Source of the DNA: Firmicutes bacterium UBA6648
Lineage (GTDB): Bacteria > Bacillota > Clostridia > Peptostreptococcales > Anaerovoracaceae
Assembly: GCA_002455605.1 (NCBI GenBank)
Contig: DKLE01000121.1
Span: 1 to 7,730 of the forward strand
Direction of reading: 5' to 3'
DNA: 7,730 nucleotides
This document shows positions 1 to 6,727 of the stretch, piece after piece (positions within the stretch are counted from its first letter, which is position 1; every line of letters starts with the position of its first letter). The notes under the pieces were generated by a model. It made no database searches. It was given only the letters and a program-made list of their open reading frames with translations, and was not told the origin of the DNA. Position numbers and translations under genes: made by a program.

Positions 1-55
1 CCATTCTAATTTTACACTACGGCACTTTTCTGAAATTTATACTGTTTTTTATGCC

Positions 56-1477
56 TTAAGCATGTCTGATATTTGTGAATTCGGAGATCTCACGGTTTAT
101 GGTCACTAAATCATCTACTGATAAATCGTGCAAATTAGAGTGTCCGGTAATTCTTGCAAATGTTTTTAATTCATTCAGAGAGACATTTAAAAAATTAGCT
201 ACGCGTTTTGCAGCCATATCAATTTTTAATCGTTCACGGAGCTGTGGATTTTGTGTTGCGATTCCCGCTGGACAATTGCCAGAACCGCAGATCCGATATT
301 GCTGGCAGGCAGCAGCAATTAAAGCAGCAGAGGCAATTGCTACTGCGTCGGCGCCCATTGCCAGTGCTTTTGCAAAATCTGCGGAGACTCTGAGACCTCC
401 GGTGATAACAAGAGAAATATCTGAGTGAATAGAATCTAAGTATTTTCGCGCCCGGTAAAGTGCATAAATCGTAGGAACTGAGGTGGCTTCTCTCAATAAA
501 AGAGGACTGGAGCCTGTTGCACCGCCTCGTCCATCAATGGTAATAAAATCGGGTTCTGCATATACACAATATTCTAAATCACGTTCAATTCGTCCCGCTG
601 CTATTTTTATGCCGATTGGCCTGCCCCCAGACTTGCTTCTCAACATACTAACCATGGATTTTAAATCTTCTTTTGTTTGAAGCTCCGGAAACTTACTTGG
701 ACTCTGTACATCATGACCTTCTTGCACACCGCGTATAGCGGCAATCTCCGAAGTAACCTTCTCACCAGGCAAATGTCCGCCCATTCCCGGTTTGGTTCCT
801 TGGCCGATCTTTATCTCTATAGCATCGCAGGCCTTTAGGTTTTCAGGAGTCACACTGTATTTGTTGGGTATGTATTCAAATATATATTTATAAGAAGCTT
901 CTTTTTCTTCAGGTAGAATACCTCCTTCGCCGCTGCACATTGCAGTTTGTGCCATAGCACTTCCTTTAGCTAAAGATACTTTTGCTTCTTTGGATAGGGC
1001 ACCGAAAGACATATGAGAAATATATATAGGACTGCTTAATATCATAGGCTTCTGAGCATGTTTTCCAATCACAGTCATTGTCCTCACAGGATCATGATCA
1101 TTTAATGGTGGGGGATTCAGTTGTGCTCCCAGAATCAAAATATCATCCCAGCTAGGAATAGGCAGCGTTGTACTCATGGAACCGCCAATAGATTTTCCCG
1201 TAACCGCCATTTCATGGATCTCCTTCATGTATCGACAGGAAGTATCCTGTCTGCTGTAAGCGTTATCATAAGACAGATCCAGTTCATCCTCCTGAGCAGA
1301 AGGCAAATTATTCTCTGATTCGTTTTCTTCCTCCGCTTCTGTCTCCGTATCCTGCATCAGCTGGAATTTATCAACGGTCTGCCCGCAAACAGGACATTTA
1401 TCTAATTCACTAAAAGGTCTGCCTTCTTTTTCTTCATCATAAACATAGCCGCATACACTGCATACATACTTACTCAT
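56..1477 (-). CDS. Rubredoxin-like / FMN glutamate synthase domain fusion protein
   Basis: The protein has 473 residues. Residues 1-35 form a small rubredoxin-like iron site with two CxxCG-type knuckles (Cys6/Cys9 and Cys28/Cys31). The gap between the knuckles is shorter than in a full rubredoxin. Residues 43-67 are a very acidic linker. Residues 85-455 match the central FMN-binding barrel of glutamate synthase: GEGG at 183-186, a KIGQGTKPGMGG segment from 223, DGRGGATGSSP at 315-325, and a [3Fe-4S] pattern C-x5-C-x4-C at Cys391/397/402 followed by PAGIATQ. The amidotransferase and GXGXG domains of full GltB are absent, so ammonia or another protein must supply nitrogen if it makes glutamate from 2-oxoglutarate. 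The rubredoxin head suggests direct one-electron input, which is inference. It is cytosolic, with no signal peptide. The start at 1477 is preceded by TTGAGG seven bases upstream and gives an intact first knuckle. The family assignment is sure; the substrate is less sure, since this family also contains proteins of unproven activity. Confidence 0.93.
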   Translation of the reverse strand: MSKYVCSVCGYVYDEEKEGRPFSELDKCPVCGQTVDKFQLMQDTETEAEEENESENNLPSAQEDELDLSYDNAYSRQDTSCRYMKEIHEMAVTGKSIGGSMSTTLPIPSWDDILILGAQLNPPPLNDHDPVRTMTVIGKHAQKPMILSSPIYISHMSFGALSKEAKVSLAKGSAMAQTAMCSGEGGILPEEKEASYKYIFEYIPNKYSVTPENLKACDAIEIKIGQGTKPGMGGHLPGEKVTSEIAAIRGVQEGHDVQSPSKFPELQTKEDLKSMVSMLRSKSGGRPIGIKIAAGRIERDLEYCVYAEPDFITIDGRGGATGSSPLLLREATSVPTIYALYRARKYLDSIHSDISLVITGGLRVSADFAKALAMGADAVAIASAALIAAACQQYRICGSGNCPAGIATQNPQLRERLKIDMAAKRVANFLNVSLNELKTFARITGHSNLHDLSVDDLVTINREISEFTNIRHA

Positions 1478-1559
1478 CTTTTAACCTCAACTACTTTCTA
1501 TCAAATTCTGTTATGCCCTTTATTAAAAACAGGTCATAAAACAGTTTACACGTGCAATT

Positions 1560-1588
1560 AATATAACATTATTTATAAATTTATTCAA
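1560..1588 (-). promoter_or_regulatory. Extended -10 promoter of the glutamate synthase-like gene
   Basis: Read on the minus strand, TTGAAT (1583-1588) is followed after exactly 17 bases by TATATT (1560-1565), which is directly preceded by TGT, an extended -10. Transcription would start near 1553 and leave a leader of about 75 bases before the ATG at 1477. The promoter separates this gene from the repair operon that ends at 1624. I see no convincing terminator in the 146-base gap, so some read-through from the upstream operon remains possible. Confidence 0.7.
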
Positions 1589-1623
1589 TACATTGGAAAG
1601 GAACCAAAGGTAAAGGCTTCCGG

Positions 1624-2355
1624 CTAAATTTCAGTAAGATGTTTCCAATAACGTACAGGCATAAAGTTTTTCTGACATCTAGGGTTTGTTCGCTCTTTAA
1701 TGGCAATACTTTGAAAGTACTCCTTCCAAAGAGCCCGGTATTCTTTTTCATTTTTTGATAGGCGAGGGAGGGTTTTTTCTGTAAAATCCGTTATATACCA
1801 TTGACCGGACTGGGCCACCAAGGCTTTATTTCGCCTTTGGTCATGTATAATAAAAGGATCATTTTTATAACGATCACTAAAGTGGTCTGCCAAAAATTCT
1901 AAAATGTCATGATCAGGATCTATAACGGCATATAAAATTCCACTCTCCAGGACAGAGAACCGAAGTAAGCCAAATAATCTGTGGACTTCAAAGGTTACCT
2001 TTTTTTCTGCTTTTTCCACTGGAGAAACATAAGGATTTCCATGAAGGAGGCTGATTTTAGAACCTTCTTTAAATCCCAAACGAATATAATTTAAAAGAAG
2101 AGCCTCTCGATTATCTATAGATGATAAAAAAACCCGATATATGCGTTGAAGATCATAAGAGGATATTTTTGTTTCAATGGCAGTATAGACTTTACTTGCC
2201 TTTTCTCCGTCTGTTTCCACTTCAATAAATAAATTTAGCATGCTGGGTTGATAATTTTCTGAAGAAAAAATGCCGGAAGCCTTCTCCTTATAGTAGTGAT
2301 CATAAATACAGGTCAAAAATCCTTCAAAGCTGCCATCATATAAGTAATCCACCAT
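1624..2355 (-). CDS. DUF4130 / TIGR03915-type putative DNA repair protein
   Basis: The protein has 243 residues and is soluble, with no signal peptide. It shows the family landmarks: an N-terminal YLYDGSFEGFLTCIYD segment (residues 4-19), a central region containing FEVHRLFGLLRF, then HDQRRNKALV with a following W-Y-I, and a C-terminal LWKEYFQSIAIKERTNP stretch ending in MPVRYWKHL. This family is known from genomics as the constant partner of the radical SAM protein encoded just upstream. As I recall, some bacteria carry the same domain fused to a UdgX-type uracil-DNA glycosylase domain, which supports a role in DNA base repair. Its biochemical activity is not established. The start lies 20 bases inside the upstream gene. 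AAGGAG sits about 11 bases before the ATG, slightly far, so translational coupling is likely. Family identity is confident; function is inferred from family and neighbour. Confidence 0.88.
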   Translation of the reverse strand: MVDYLYDGSFEGFLTCIYDHYYKEKASGIFSSENYQPSMLNLFIEVETDGEKASKVYTAIETKISSYDLQRIYRVFLSSIDNREALLLNYIRLGFKEGSKISLLHGNPYVSPVEKAEKKVTFEVHRLFGLLRFSVLESGILYAVIDPDHDILEFLADHFSDRYKNDPFIIHDQRRNKALVAQSGQWYITDFTEKTLPRLSKNEKEYRALWKEYFQSIAIKERTNPRCQKNFMPVRYWKHLTEI

Positions 2356-3844
2356 TTGATTCTACGCTCCTTTTAACTGGGATTTGATTCTGAGATGAAC
2401 CCAAAGCAAAAGTATCTGTAGAAAACATGGATAGCTGTAGTTCATCGTTAATCGGCAATAAACGCCTTTTTATTCCATCAGCCTCCAGAACTTTTCCTTT
2501 GATATATTCTGGTATTAAATCCTTTTCGCCATAATATTTGCCTGAGCAGGTCAGAAAGTATCGAGCACGCTTTAAAACTACGCCCATCTTTTTTAAATCG
2601 TCATATTTCACAGCTGATACCTTACGCTGCCTCATAATGCGAAAGGCAGAAGTAGTTCCTACGCCGGGTATTCGTAAAAGCTCTTCCATGGAAGCTTTGT
2701 TAACCTCAATAGGAAAGAGCTGTATATTTCTTAAAGCCCAGGTTATTTTGGGATCTAGGTCTAAATCCAGGTTTGGCTCATCTTTAGTAAACATTTCATC
2801 TGCGGTAAAGCCGTAGAACCTCAGCAGCCAATCTGCCTGATAAAGCCGATGCTCTCTGGTAAGAGGCGGGGCATGAAATACGGAGGGCAAAAGAGGCGAT
2901 TGGCTCACGGGAATATATGCACTGAAATATACCCGTTTCATTTTAAAAGAATGATATAAGCTTTCAGAGGTTTTCATAATCTGACTGTCTGTTTCTGTAC
3001 CGGCACCAATAATCATTTGGGTCGTCTGTCCTGCCGGGGCGAACCTTTCTTTATATTTGTAACGAACCTCCTTCGTTAATGAATTATTTTTAGTATTTCC
3101 AATCTGCCATAAGCTCCCGTCTCCCATATCTGTATTAGCACCTTCTGTTTGCAAAAGCGGTTTTCCCTCAGGCTGCAGATAGTTTATGGAAGAATTCAGA
3201 TTTTGTCCTTTAAACATAGTTCCCGGACCTTTTAGCGATTTTTGTTCAATTAAAGTGTTAGTAATTTGTTTCATAGGAGTAAAAATGGCTTTGGCCTTCT
3301 TTTGGGGAGCAAGCCTTTGCAGGCTCTCCTCCGTAGGTAATTCAATATTGACGCTTAACCTGTCTGCCACCATACCTATTGCATGAATTAGTTCCTGTGA
3401 TACACCCGGGATAATTTTAGCGTGGATATAACCCGCAAAGCCATGTTCGTATCGGAGCAGAGATAAGCATCGCAGGATTCTTTCGGCAGTATAGTCCGGA
3501 GATAATTCCACTGCAGAGCTTAAGAATAAACCCTCTATATAGTTACGCCTATAAAATTCCATGGTCAGATCCGCCAGTTCTTCAGGCTCAAAGCTGGCTC
3601 TTTCTACATCAACACTTCTGCGGTTTACACAGTATTGACAATCATAAACACATTTATTTGTAAATAATACTTTAAGCAAAGAAATACACCTGCCGTCCGC
3701 AGACCAGGAATGGCAAATACCTGCACAAGAGGCACTGCCCATACGGCCTACATTTTTCCGTTCGACTCCGCTGGTAGAACAAGAAACATCATATTTTGCA
3801 CTGTCAGCCAATACCTTGAGCTTACCCATTAGGGAACTATCCAT
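2336..3844 (-). CDS. Radical SAM putative DNA modification/repair protein (TIGR03916-type) with C-terminal helix-hairpin-helix
   Basis: The protein has 502 residues from the chosen start. The radical SAM [4Fe-4S] motif CVYDCQYC lies at residues 65-72 (Cys65/69/72). Four more cysteines precede it (Cys22, 40, 44, 53) and could hold another metal site. The radical SAM barrel runs to about residue 325 and includes PAGQTTQMIIGA near 270. A helix-hairpin-helix motif, RIPGVGTTSAFRI (391-403), would bind the DNA backbone, and a variable tail follows. Residues about 201-255 look like an insertion of roughly 50 polar residues compared with my memory of the family. The reaction is unknown; radical cleavage or modification of a damaged base is inference. 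It is the first gene of an operon with the DUF4130 partner, overlapping it by 20 bases, behind a LexA-box promoter. An in-frame ATG at 3883 exists upstream, but GGGAGG six bases before the ATG at 3844 fixes this start; residue 6 is a further in-frame Met without an equally good site. Confidence 0.9.
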   Translation of the reverse strand: MDSSLMGKLKVLADSAKYDVSCSTSGVERKNVGRMGSASCAGICHSWSADGRCISLLKVLFTNKCVYDCQYCVNRRSVDVERASFEPEELADLTMEFYRRNYIEGLFLSSAVELSPDYTAERILRCLSLLRYEHGFAGYIHAKIIPGVSQELIHAIGMVADRLSVNIELPTEESLQRLAPQKKAKAIFTPMKQITNTLIEQKSLKGPGTMFKGQNLNSSINYLQPEGKPLLQTEGANTDMGDGSLWQIGNTKNNSLTKEVRYKYKERFAPAGQTTQMIIGAGTETDSQIMKTSESLYHSFKMKRVYFSAYIPVSQSPLLPSVFHAPPLTREHRLYQADWLLRFYGFTADEMFTKDEPNLDLDLDPKITWALRNIQLFPIEVNKASMEELLRIPGVGTTSAFRIMRQRKVSAVKYDDLKKMGVVLKRARYFLTCSGKYYGEKDLIPEYIKGKVLEADGIKRRLLPINDELQLSMFSTDTFALGSSQNQIPVKRSVESNGGLLI

Positions 3845-3850
3845 AAGTTT

Positions 3851-3856
3851 CCTCCC
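3851..3856 (-). promoter_or_regulatory. Ribosome binding site deciding the radical SAM start
   Basis: On the minus strand GGGAGG stands six bases before the ATG at 3844. The alternative upstream ATG at 3883 has no comparable site and would lie only about ten bases from the predicted transcription start, so the shorter protein is preferred. Confidence 0.8.
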
Positions 3857-3900
3857 GACATTAAAGAATAAGAGTTCACACAATAAAGAACTTTTGTTTT

Positions 3901-3929
3901 ATTATACCATGACAAGAACGTTTGTTCAA
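3901..3929 (-). promoter_or_regulatory. Strong extended -10 promoter of the radical SAM/DUF4130 repair operon
   Basis: On the minus strand TTGAAC (3924-3929) and a perfect TATAAT (3901-3906) are separated by exactly 17 bases, with TGG directly before the -10. Transcription would begin near 3894, giving a leader of about 50 bases. Such a near-consensus promoter would be strong unless repressed, and the LexA-type palindrome inside it supplies an obvious repressor site. Confidence 0.85.
3915..3928. promoter_or_regulatory. LexA (DinR-type) SOS box
   Basis: The core is GAAC-AAAC-GTTC on the minus strand (3916-3927). It fits the Gram-positive LexA consensus CGAACRNRYGTTYG at all core positions, including the R-N-R-Y centre; only the flanking outer bases differ. 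It covers five of the six bases of the -35 element and half of the spacer of the repair operon promoter, so LexA bound here would block RNA polymerase. The match and position are seen directly; SOS control is inferred from the known box of Bacillus and Clostridium relatives. Confidence 0.82.
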
Positions 3930-3949
3930 ATAATAAATTATGGTAAATT
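3922..3949 (+). promoter_or_regulatory. Possible promoter of the patatin-like gene
   Basis: On the plus strand TTGTTC (3922-3927) and TAAATT (3944-3949) are 16 bases apart, with TGG directly before the -10. The -10 matches only four of six consensus bases, so this is a moderate candidate. If real, its -35 lies within the LexA box, and both divergent units would share one operator. Confidence 0.35.
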
Positions 3950-4001
3950 TGTAAAAGCTATAGGAATAATATTAAAGTAAAAAAAACTTTGGGAGGGGTT
4001 C

Positions 4002-4973
4002 ATGAGGGAAGGAAAAACAGCATTAGTTCTAGGAGGCGGAGGTTCAAAAGGAGCATATGAAATTGGGGTATGGCAAGCTTTGAATGAATTAGGTATCGAA
4101 ATTCATATAGTTACGGGGACTTCTATCGGAGCAGTTAATGGAGCGTTGGTTGCCCAGAATGACTTTGAAATGGCCAATAAAAGCTGGCATGAGATAAAAG
4201 AAAGTACCATAACTGAACTAACTGAAAAGGAAGTACTCCGAAAAATTTTGGAGAAGAATTTAAAAGAGGATGAAATACGGTCTAGTCTGACGGATTTCGG
4301 AATAGTTACAGTAGAATTCCCAAGTTTTAAATCTCACTGTATGTTCATCGATGAAATTCCAAGAGGTGAATTGATTGACTATATTTTGGCCAGCGCAGCG
4401 TGCTTTCCCATTATAGAGCCTTATGAAATTAATAGAAAAAAGTTTATAGATGGTGCATATTTTGATAACGTACCTGTTGAAATGGCATTAAATCGGGGAG
4501 CCAAAAACGTCATAGCTGTGGATTTGGATGCCATAGGTATAGTAAGAAAAGATGCTCTAAAAGAGGTAGATTTTTTAAATCTGATTTCTTGCAAATGGTC
4601 TTTGGGAAATTGTTTAGCATTTGAGCCCAAGAACACAAAACGAATTCTTCGATTGGGCTATTTAGATACTATGAAAAGCTTTGACGTATTTTCAGGTGAA
4701 AAATATACGTTTATAAAAGGTGAATTTGCCAAGGGTGGGTTGGCAGAAGCAGATGCAGCAGCCTCCGTTTTTGAATTAGATCCAACGATAATCTACAGCA
4801 AAGATATGCTAGATAAAAAGATTCTAGAAGCGGTCAGAGAAGACAAAAGAAAAAACTGGAAGGAGGAATTAAAGGAAAAACTAAAAAAAGTATTTACGAA
4901 TAAACCGACTACATTAGTACAAGAAGAAATTTTAGCCAAAAGGTATGTGGAAAAGAATGGTTTAATGTGGTAA
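4002..4973 (+). CDS. Patatin-like phospholipase family protein
   Basis: The protein has 323 residues. The patatin fold features are complete: the oxyanion-hole loop GGGGSKG (11-17), the nucleophile elbow G-T-S-I-G with Ser41, and the DGA motif with Asp150 as the second member of the Ser-Asp dyad. A typical NVPV follows (156-159), then the strand NVIAVDLDA. It should hydrolyse acyl esters of lipids; the real substrate is not readable. No signal peptide or membrane segment is present, so it is probably cytosolic or membrane-peripheral. The C-terminal 60 residues are lysine-rich and charged, which could favour contact with acidic membrane lipid; this is inference. GGGAGGGG ends three bases before the ATG, with GGAGG at five bases spacing, an excellent site. 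It starts 157 bases from the divergent repair operon, and pyk follows 78 bases downstream with no terminator I can see between them, so co-transcription is possible. Confidence 0.92.
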   Translation: MREGKTALVLGGGGSKGAYEIGVWQALNELGIEIHIVTGTSIGAVNGALVAQNDFEMANKSWHEIKESTITELTEKEVLRKILEKNLKEDEIRSSLTDFGIVTVEFPSFKSHCMFIDEIPRGELIDYILASAACFPIIEPYEINRKKFIDGAYFDNVPVEMALNRGAKNVIAVDLDAIGIVRKDALKEVDFLNLISCKWSLGNCLAFEPKNTKRILRLGYLDTMKSFDVFSGEKYTFIKGEFAKGGLAEADAAASVFELDPTIIYSKDMLDKKILEAVREDKRKNWKEELKEKLKKVFTNKPTTLVQEEILAKRYVEKNGLMW

Positions 4974-5051
4974 ACTACGTGTATACTAGTAATATAAAAT
5001 GGAAAGATAAATTAGTGATAATACAGAAGACAAAAGGAATGGTGAGAATCT

Positions 5052-6479
5052 ATGAGAAAAACCAAAATAATTTGCACGCTGGGTCCTTCAACAATGGAAG
5101 ATGACATTTTGAGAAAACTGATGCTGGAAGGCATGAATGCTGCAAGGCTGAACTTCTCACACGGAGATCACAAACAACATGAACTGACATTGAAAAGAAT
5201 AAGAAAAATGAGGGATGAATTGGGGCTGCCTGTAGCAACAATCTTAGATACAAAAGGCCCGGAGATTCGCGTTCGAGGTTTTGAAAATGACAAGATAATT
5301 TTAACATCAGGGCAGAAGTTTACACTGACTACAAGAGAGCTCACAGGAAATCAAGATATCGTAAGCATTACATATCGGGATTTGCCGAAGGATGTACATG
5401 CGGGTATGAAGATTCTCATAGATGATGGACTTATTGAATTAAAAATTCTTGAGGTAGGAGAAACCGATATTGTGTGTGAGGTTGAAAATGGAGGAACCGT
5501 ATCCAACAATAAAGGCGTAAATGTCCCAAACTCCAATCTTTCCATGCCTTTTATCAGCCCAAAGGACTATGAAGATCTGTTATTTGGAATAGAGCAGAAT
5601 GTAGATTTTGTAGCTGCTTCCTTTGTCAGAACAGCAGAGGATGTTTTGGCAATTAAGAAGATATTAAAAGAAAAGAATTGTAATACTATTAAATTGATAG
5701 CTAAAATTGAAAATATGCAAGGCGTTGAAAACATTGATGATATCATTGATGTCTCTGATGGAATTATGGTAGCAAGAGGTGATATGGGCGTAGAGATTCC
5801 TTTGGAAGATGTCCCTGTTTTGCAGAAAAAAATTATAAAGAAATGCATTTATGCAGGGAAAATTGTTATAACCGCAACGCAGATGCTGGACTCTATGATG
5901 AAAAATCCCAGGCCGACAAGGGCAGAAGCTACAGATGTAGCAAATGCTATATATGACGGCACAAGTGCGATTATGCTATCCGGAGAAACCGCTGCAGGGG
6001 CATATCCGGTAGAAGCCCTGCAAACTATGGTTAAAATTGCAGAAAGAGCGGAAGAGGATATTAATTACAGGAGCCGCTTTATTCAGAACAGAGAATTCGT
6101 TAAACCGGATGTTACAACGGCTATATCTCATGCTACATGTACTACCTCGATGGATTTAAATGCTGCTGCGATTATTACCGTAACGGCTTCGGGAAGAACT
6201 GCCCATATGATTTCAAAATACAGACCGGACAGTCCAGTCATAGGGTGTACAAGCAATGCCAGTGTTTGGAGACAGCTCAGTCTTGCGTGGGGGGTAACCC
6301 CTCTGATCATTCCGGAATATCAAAATACTCGGGATTTATTTAATTCCGCAGTGGCAGCGGCTAATAAAGCAGGGTATGTTAAAACAGGCGAAATCGTTGT
6401 TTTAACGGCGGGAGTGCCTATTGGAATAACAGGGACGACAAATATCTTGAAGGTTCAGATTGCAGGAGAATATCATTAA
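5052..6479 (+). CDS. pyk: Pyruvate kinase, short form
   Basis: The protein has 475 residues and transfers phosphate from phosphoenolpyruvate to ADP, the last ATP-yielding step of glycolysis, in the cytosol. The family is unmistakable: RKTKIICTLGPS at the N-terminus, ARLNFSHG (31-38) with the substrate Arg32 and the K+ ligands Asn34 and Ser36, TKGPEIR (67-73), the signature Lys218-Ile-Glu220, ARGDMGVEIP (241-250) with metal ligand Asp244, and MLSGETAAG near 308. Glu71 in TKGPEIR is the residue associated with K+-dependent enzymes; K+-independent ones carry Lys there. The B domain (about 70-165) and the C-terminal allosteric domain (about 355-475) are complete. The extra C-terminal PEP-utiliser-like domain of the roughly 585-residue Bacillus enzyme is missing, as in many clostridia. 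GGTGAG lies five bases before the ATG. I find no clear promoter in the 78 bases upstream. A strong terminator follows 41 bases after the stop. Confidence 0.98.
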   Translation: MRKTKIICTLGPSTMEDDILRKLMLEGMNAARLNFSHGDHKQHELTLKRIRKMRDELGLPVATILDTKGPEIRVRGFENDKIILTSGQKFTLTTRELTGNQDIVSITYRDLPKDVHAGMKILIDDGLIELKILEVGETDIVCEVENGGTVSNNKGVNVPNSNLSMPFISPKDYEDLLFGIEQNVDFVAASFVRTAEDVLAIKKILKEKNCNTIKLIAKIENMQGVENIDDIIDVSDGIMVARGDMGVEIPLEDVPVLQKKIIKKCIYAGKIVITATQMLDSMMKNPRPTRAEATDVANAIYDGTSAIMLSGETAAGAYPVEALQTMVKIAERAEEDINYRSRFIQNREFVKPDVTTAISHATCTTSMDLNAAAIITVTASGRTAHMISKYRPDSPVIGCTSNASVWRQLSLAWGVTPLIIPEYQNTRDLFNSAVAAANKAGYVKTGEIVVLTAGVPIGITGTTNILKVQIAGEYH

Positions 6480-6520
6480 ATTAGCAGACAGATAAATCCA
6501 TGATATGAAATGGAAGCAGA

Positions 6521-6553
6521 TAGAGTAGAGTTTAAACTTTACTCTATTTTTTT
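6521..6553 (+). terminator. Intrinsic terminator after pyk
   Basis: The stem TAGAGTAGAG pairs with CTTTACTCTA with one G-U pair. It encloses the self-complementary TTTAAA loop region and is followed by seven T residues (6547-6553). It acts only in the plus direction, since no T run follows on the other strand. It closes the patatin/pyk unit. Confidence 0.88.
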
Positions 6554-6576
6554 GATTTTAAATCGTTAAATAGTAA

Positions 6577-6601
6577 ATTTTATTTTAATTTGTAATAAAA
6601 T
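6577..6601. repeat. AT-only inverted repeat upstream of the PPC gene
   Basis: ATTTTATT (6577-6584) and AATAAAAT (6594-6601) are perfect inverted copies with nine bases between them. All stem pairs are A-T, so the hairpin would be weak and may be chance in this AT-rich gap. It lies upstream of the PPC gene promoter and could be a protein-binding site or a UP-like AT tract. Apart from this, the terminator and the promoter, the 248-base gap at 6480-6727 shows nothing recognisable. Confidence 0.3.
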
Positions 6602-6642
6602 CACATTTTATGTCGCTGAGACAACATCTTATGCTAAAGCTG

Positions 6643-6671
6643 TTGATTAGAGATAGGAAAAGTGATATAAA
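6643..6671 (+). promoter_or_regulatory. Extended -10 promoter of the PPC-domain gene
   Basis: TTGATT (6643-6648) and TATAAA (6666-6671) are separated by exactly 17 bases, and TGA directly precedes the -10. Transcription would begin near 6678 and give a leader of about 50 bases. Together with the upstream terminator this marks a separate transcription unit. Confidence 0.72.
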
Positions 6672-6712
6672 CGGGCTGAGGGGTGAAATTAGTATTAATA
6701 ATGTCTATTAAA

Positions 6713-6718
6713 AAGGAG
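6713..6718 (+). promoter_or_regulatory. Ribosome binding site deciding the PPC protein start
   Basis: AAGGAG lies nine bases before the ATG at 6728, directly after which a textbook signal peptide begins. The earlier in-frame ATGs at 6683 and 6701 would add up to 15 residues in front of the signal peptide and lack such a site. Confidence 0.8.
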
Positions 6719-6727
6719 AAAAGGATT

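Noticed and set aside
1..55. Terminator after the glutamate synthase-like gene
   Set aside because: Only a four-base GGCA/TGCC pairing is visible, with no T tract after it; the rest is cut by the window edge.
75..428. 117-residue open frame on the plus strand
   Set aside because: It lies antisense within the glutamate synthase-like gene, has no family likeness and no promoter or ribosome binding site.
1589..1623. Possible terminator after the DUF4130 gene
   Set aside because: The imperfect GGAAGCC/GGTTCC pairing has a bulge and no following T run, so it does not qualify as an intrinsic terminator.
2538..2816. 92-residue open frame on the plus strand
   Set aside because: It is antisense to the helix-hairpin-helix part of the radical SAM gene, a shadow of a conserved coding region.
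3845..3883. Start of the radical SAM protein at the ATG at 3883, adding 13 residues
   Set aside because: The extra residues are unlike the family, there is no ribosome binding site, and it lies only about ten bases after the predicted transcription start; GGGAGG before 3844 is far better.
4974..5051. Promoter for pyk (TATACT at 4982 or GATAAT at 5017)
   Set aside because: Neither -10-like element has an acceptable -35 at 16-18 bases, and the TG before TATACT is one base out of place. Co-transcription with patatin or a weak promoter cannot be told apart.
5567..5848. 93-residue open frame on the minus strand
   Set aside because: It lies opposite the conserved pyruvate kinase active-site region and has no supporting signals.
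6683..6727. Start of the PPC protein at the ATG at 6683
   Set aside because: It would put 15 charged residues ahead of a normal signal peptide and lies almost at the predicted transcription start; AAGGAG supports 6728.
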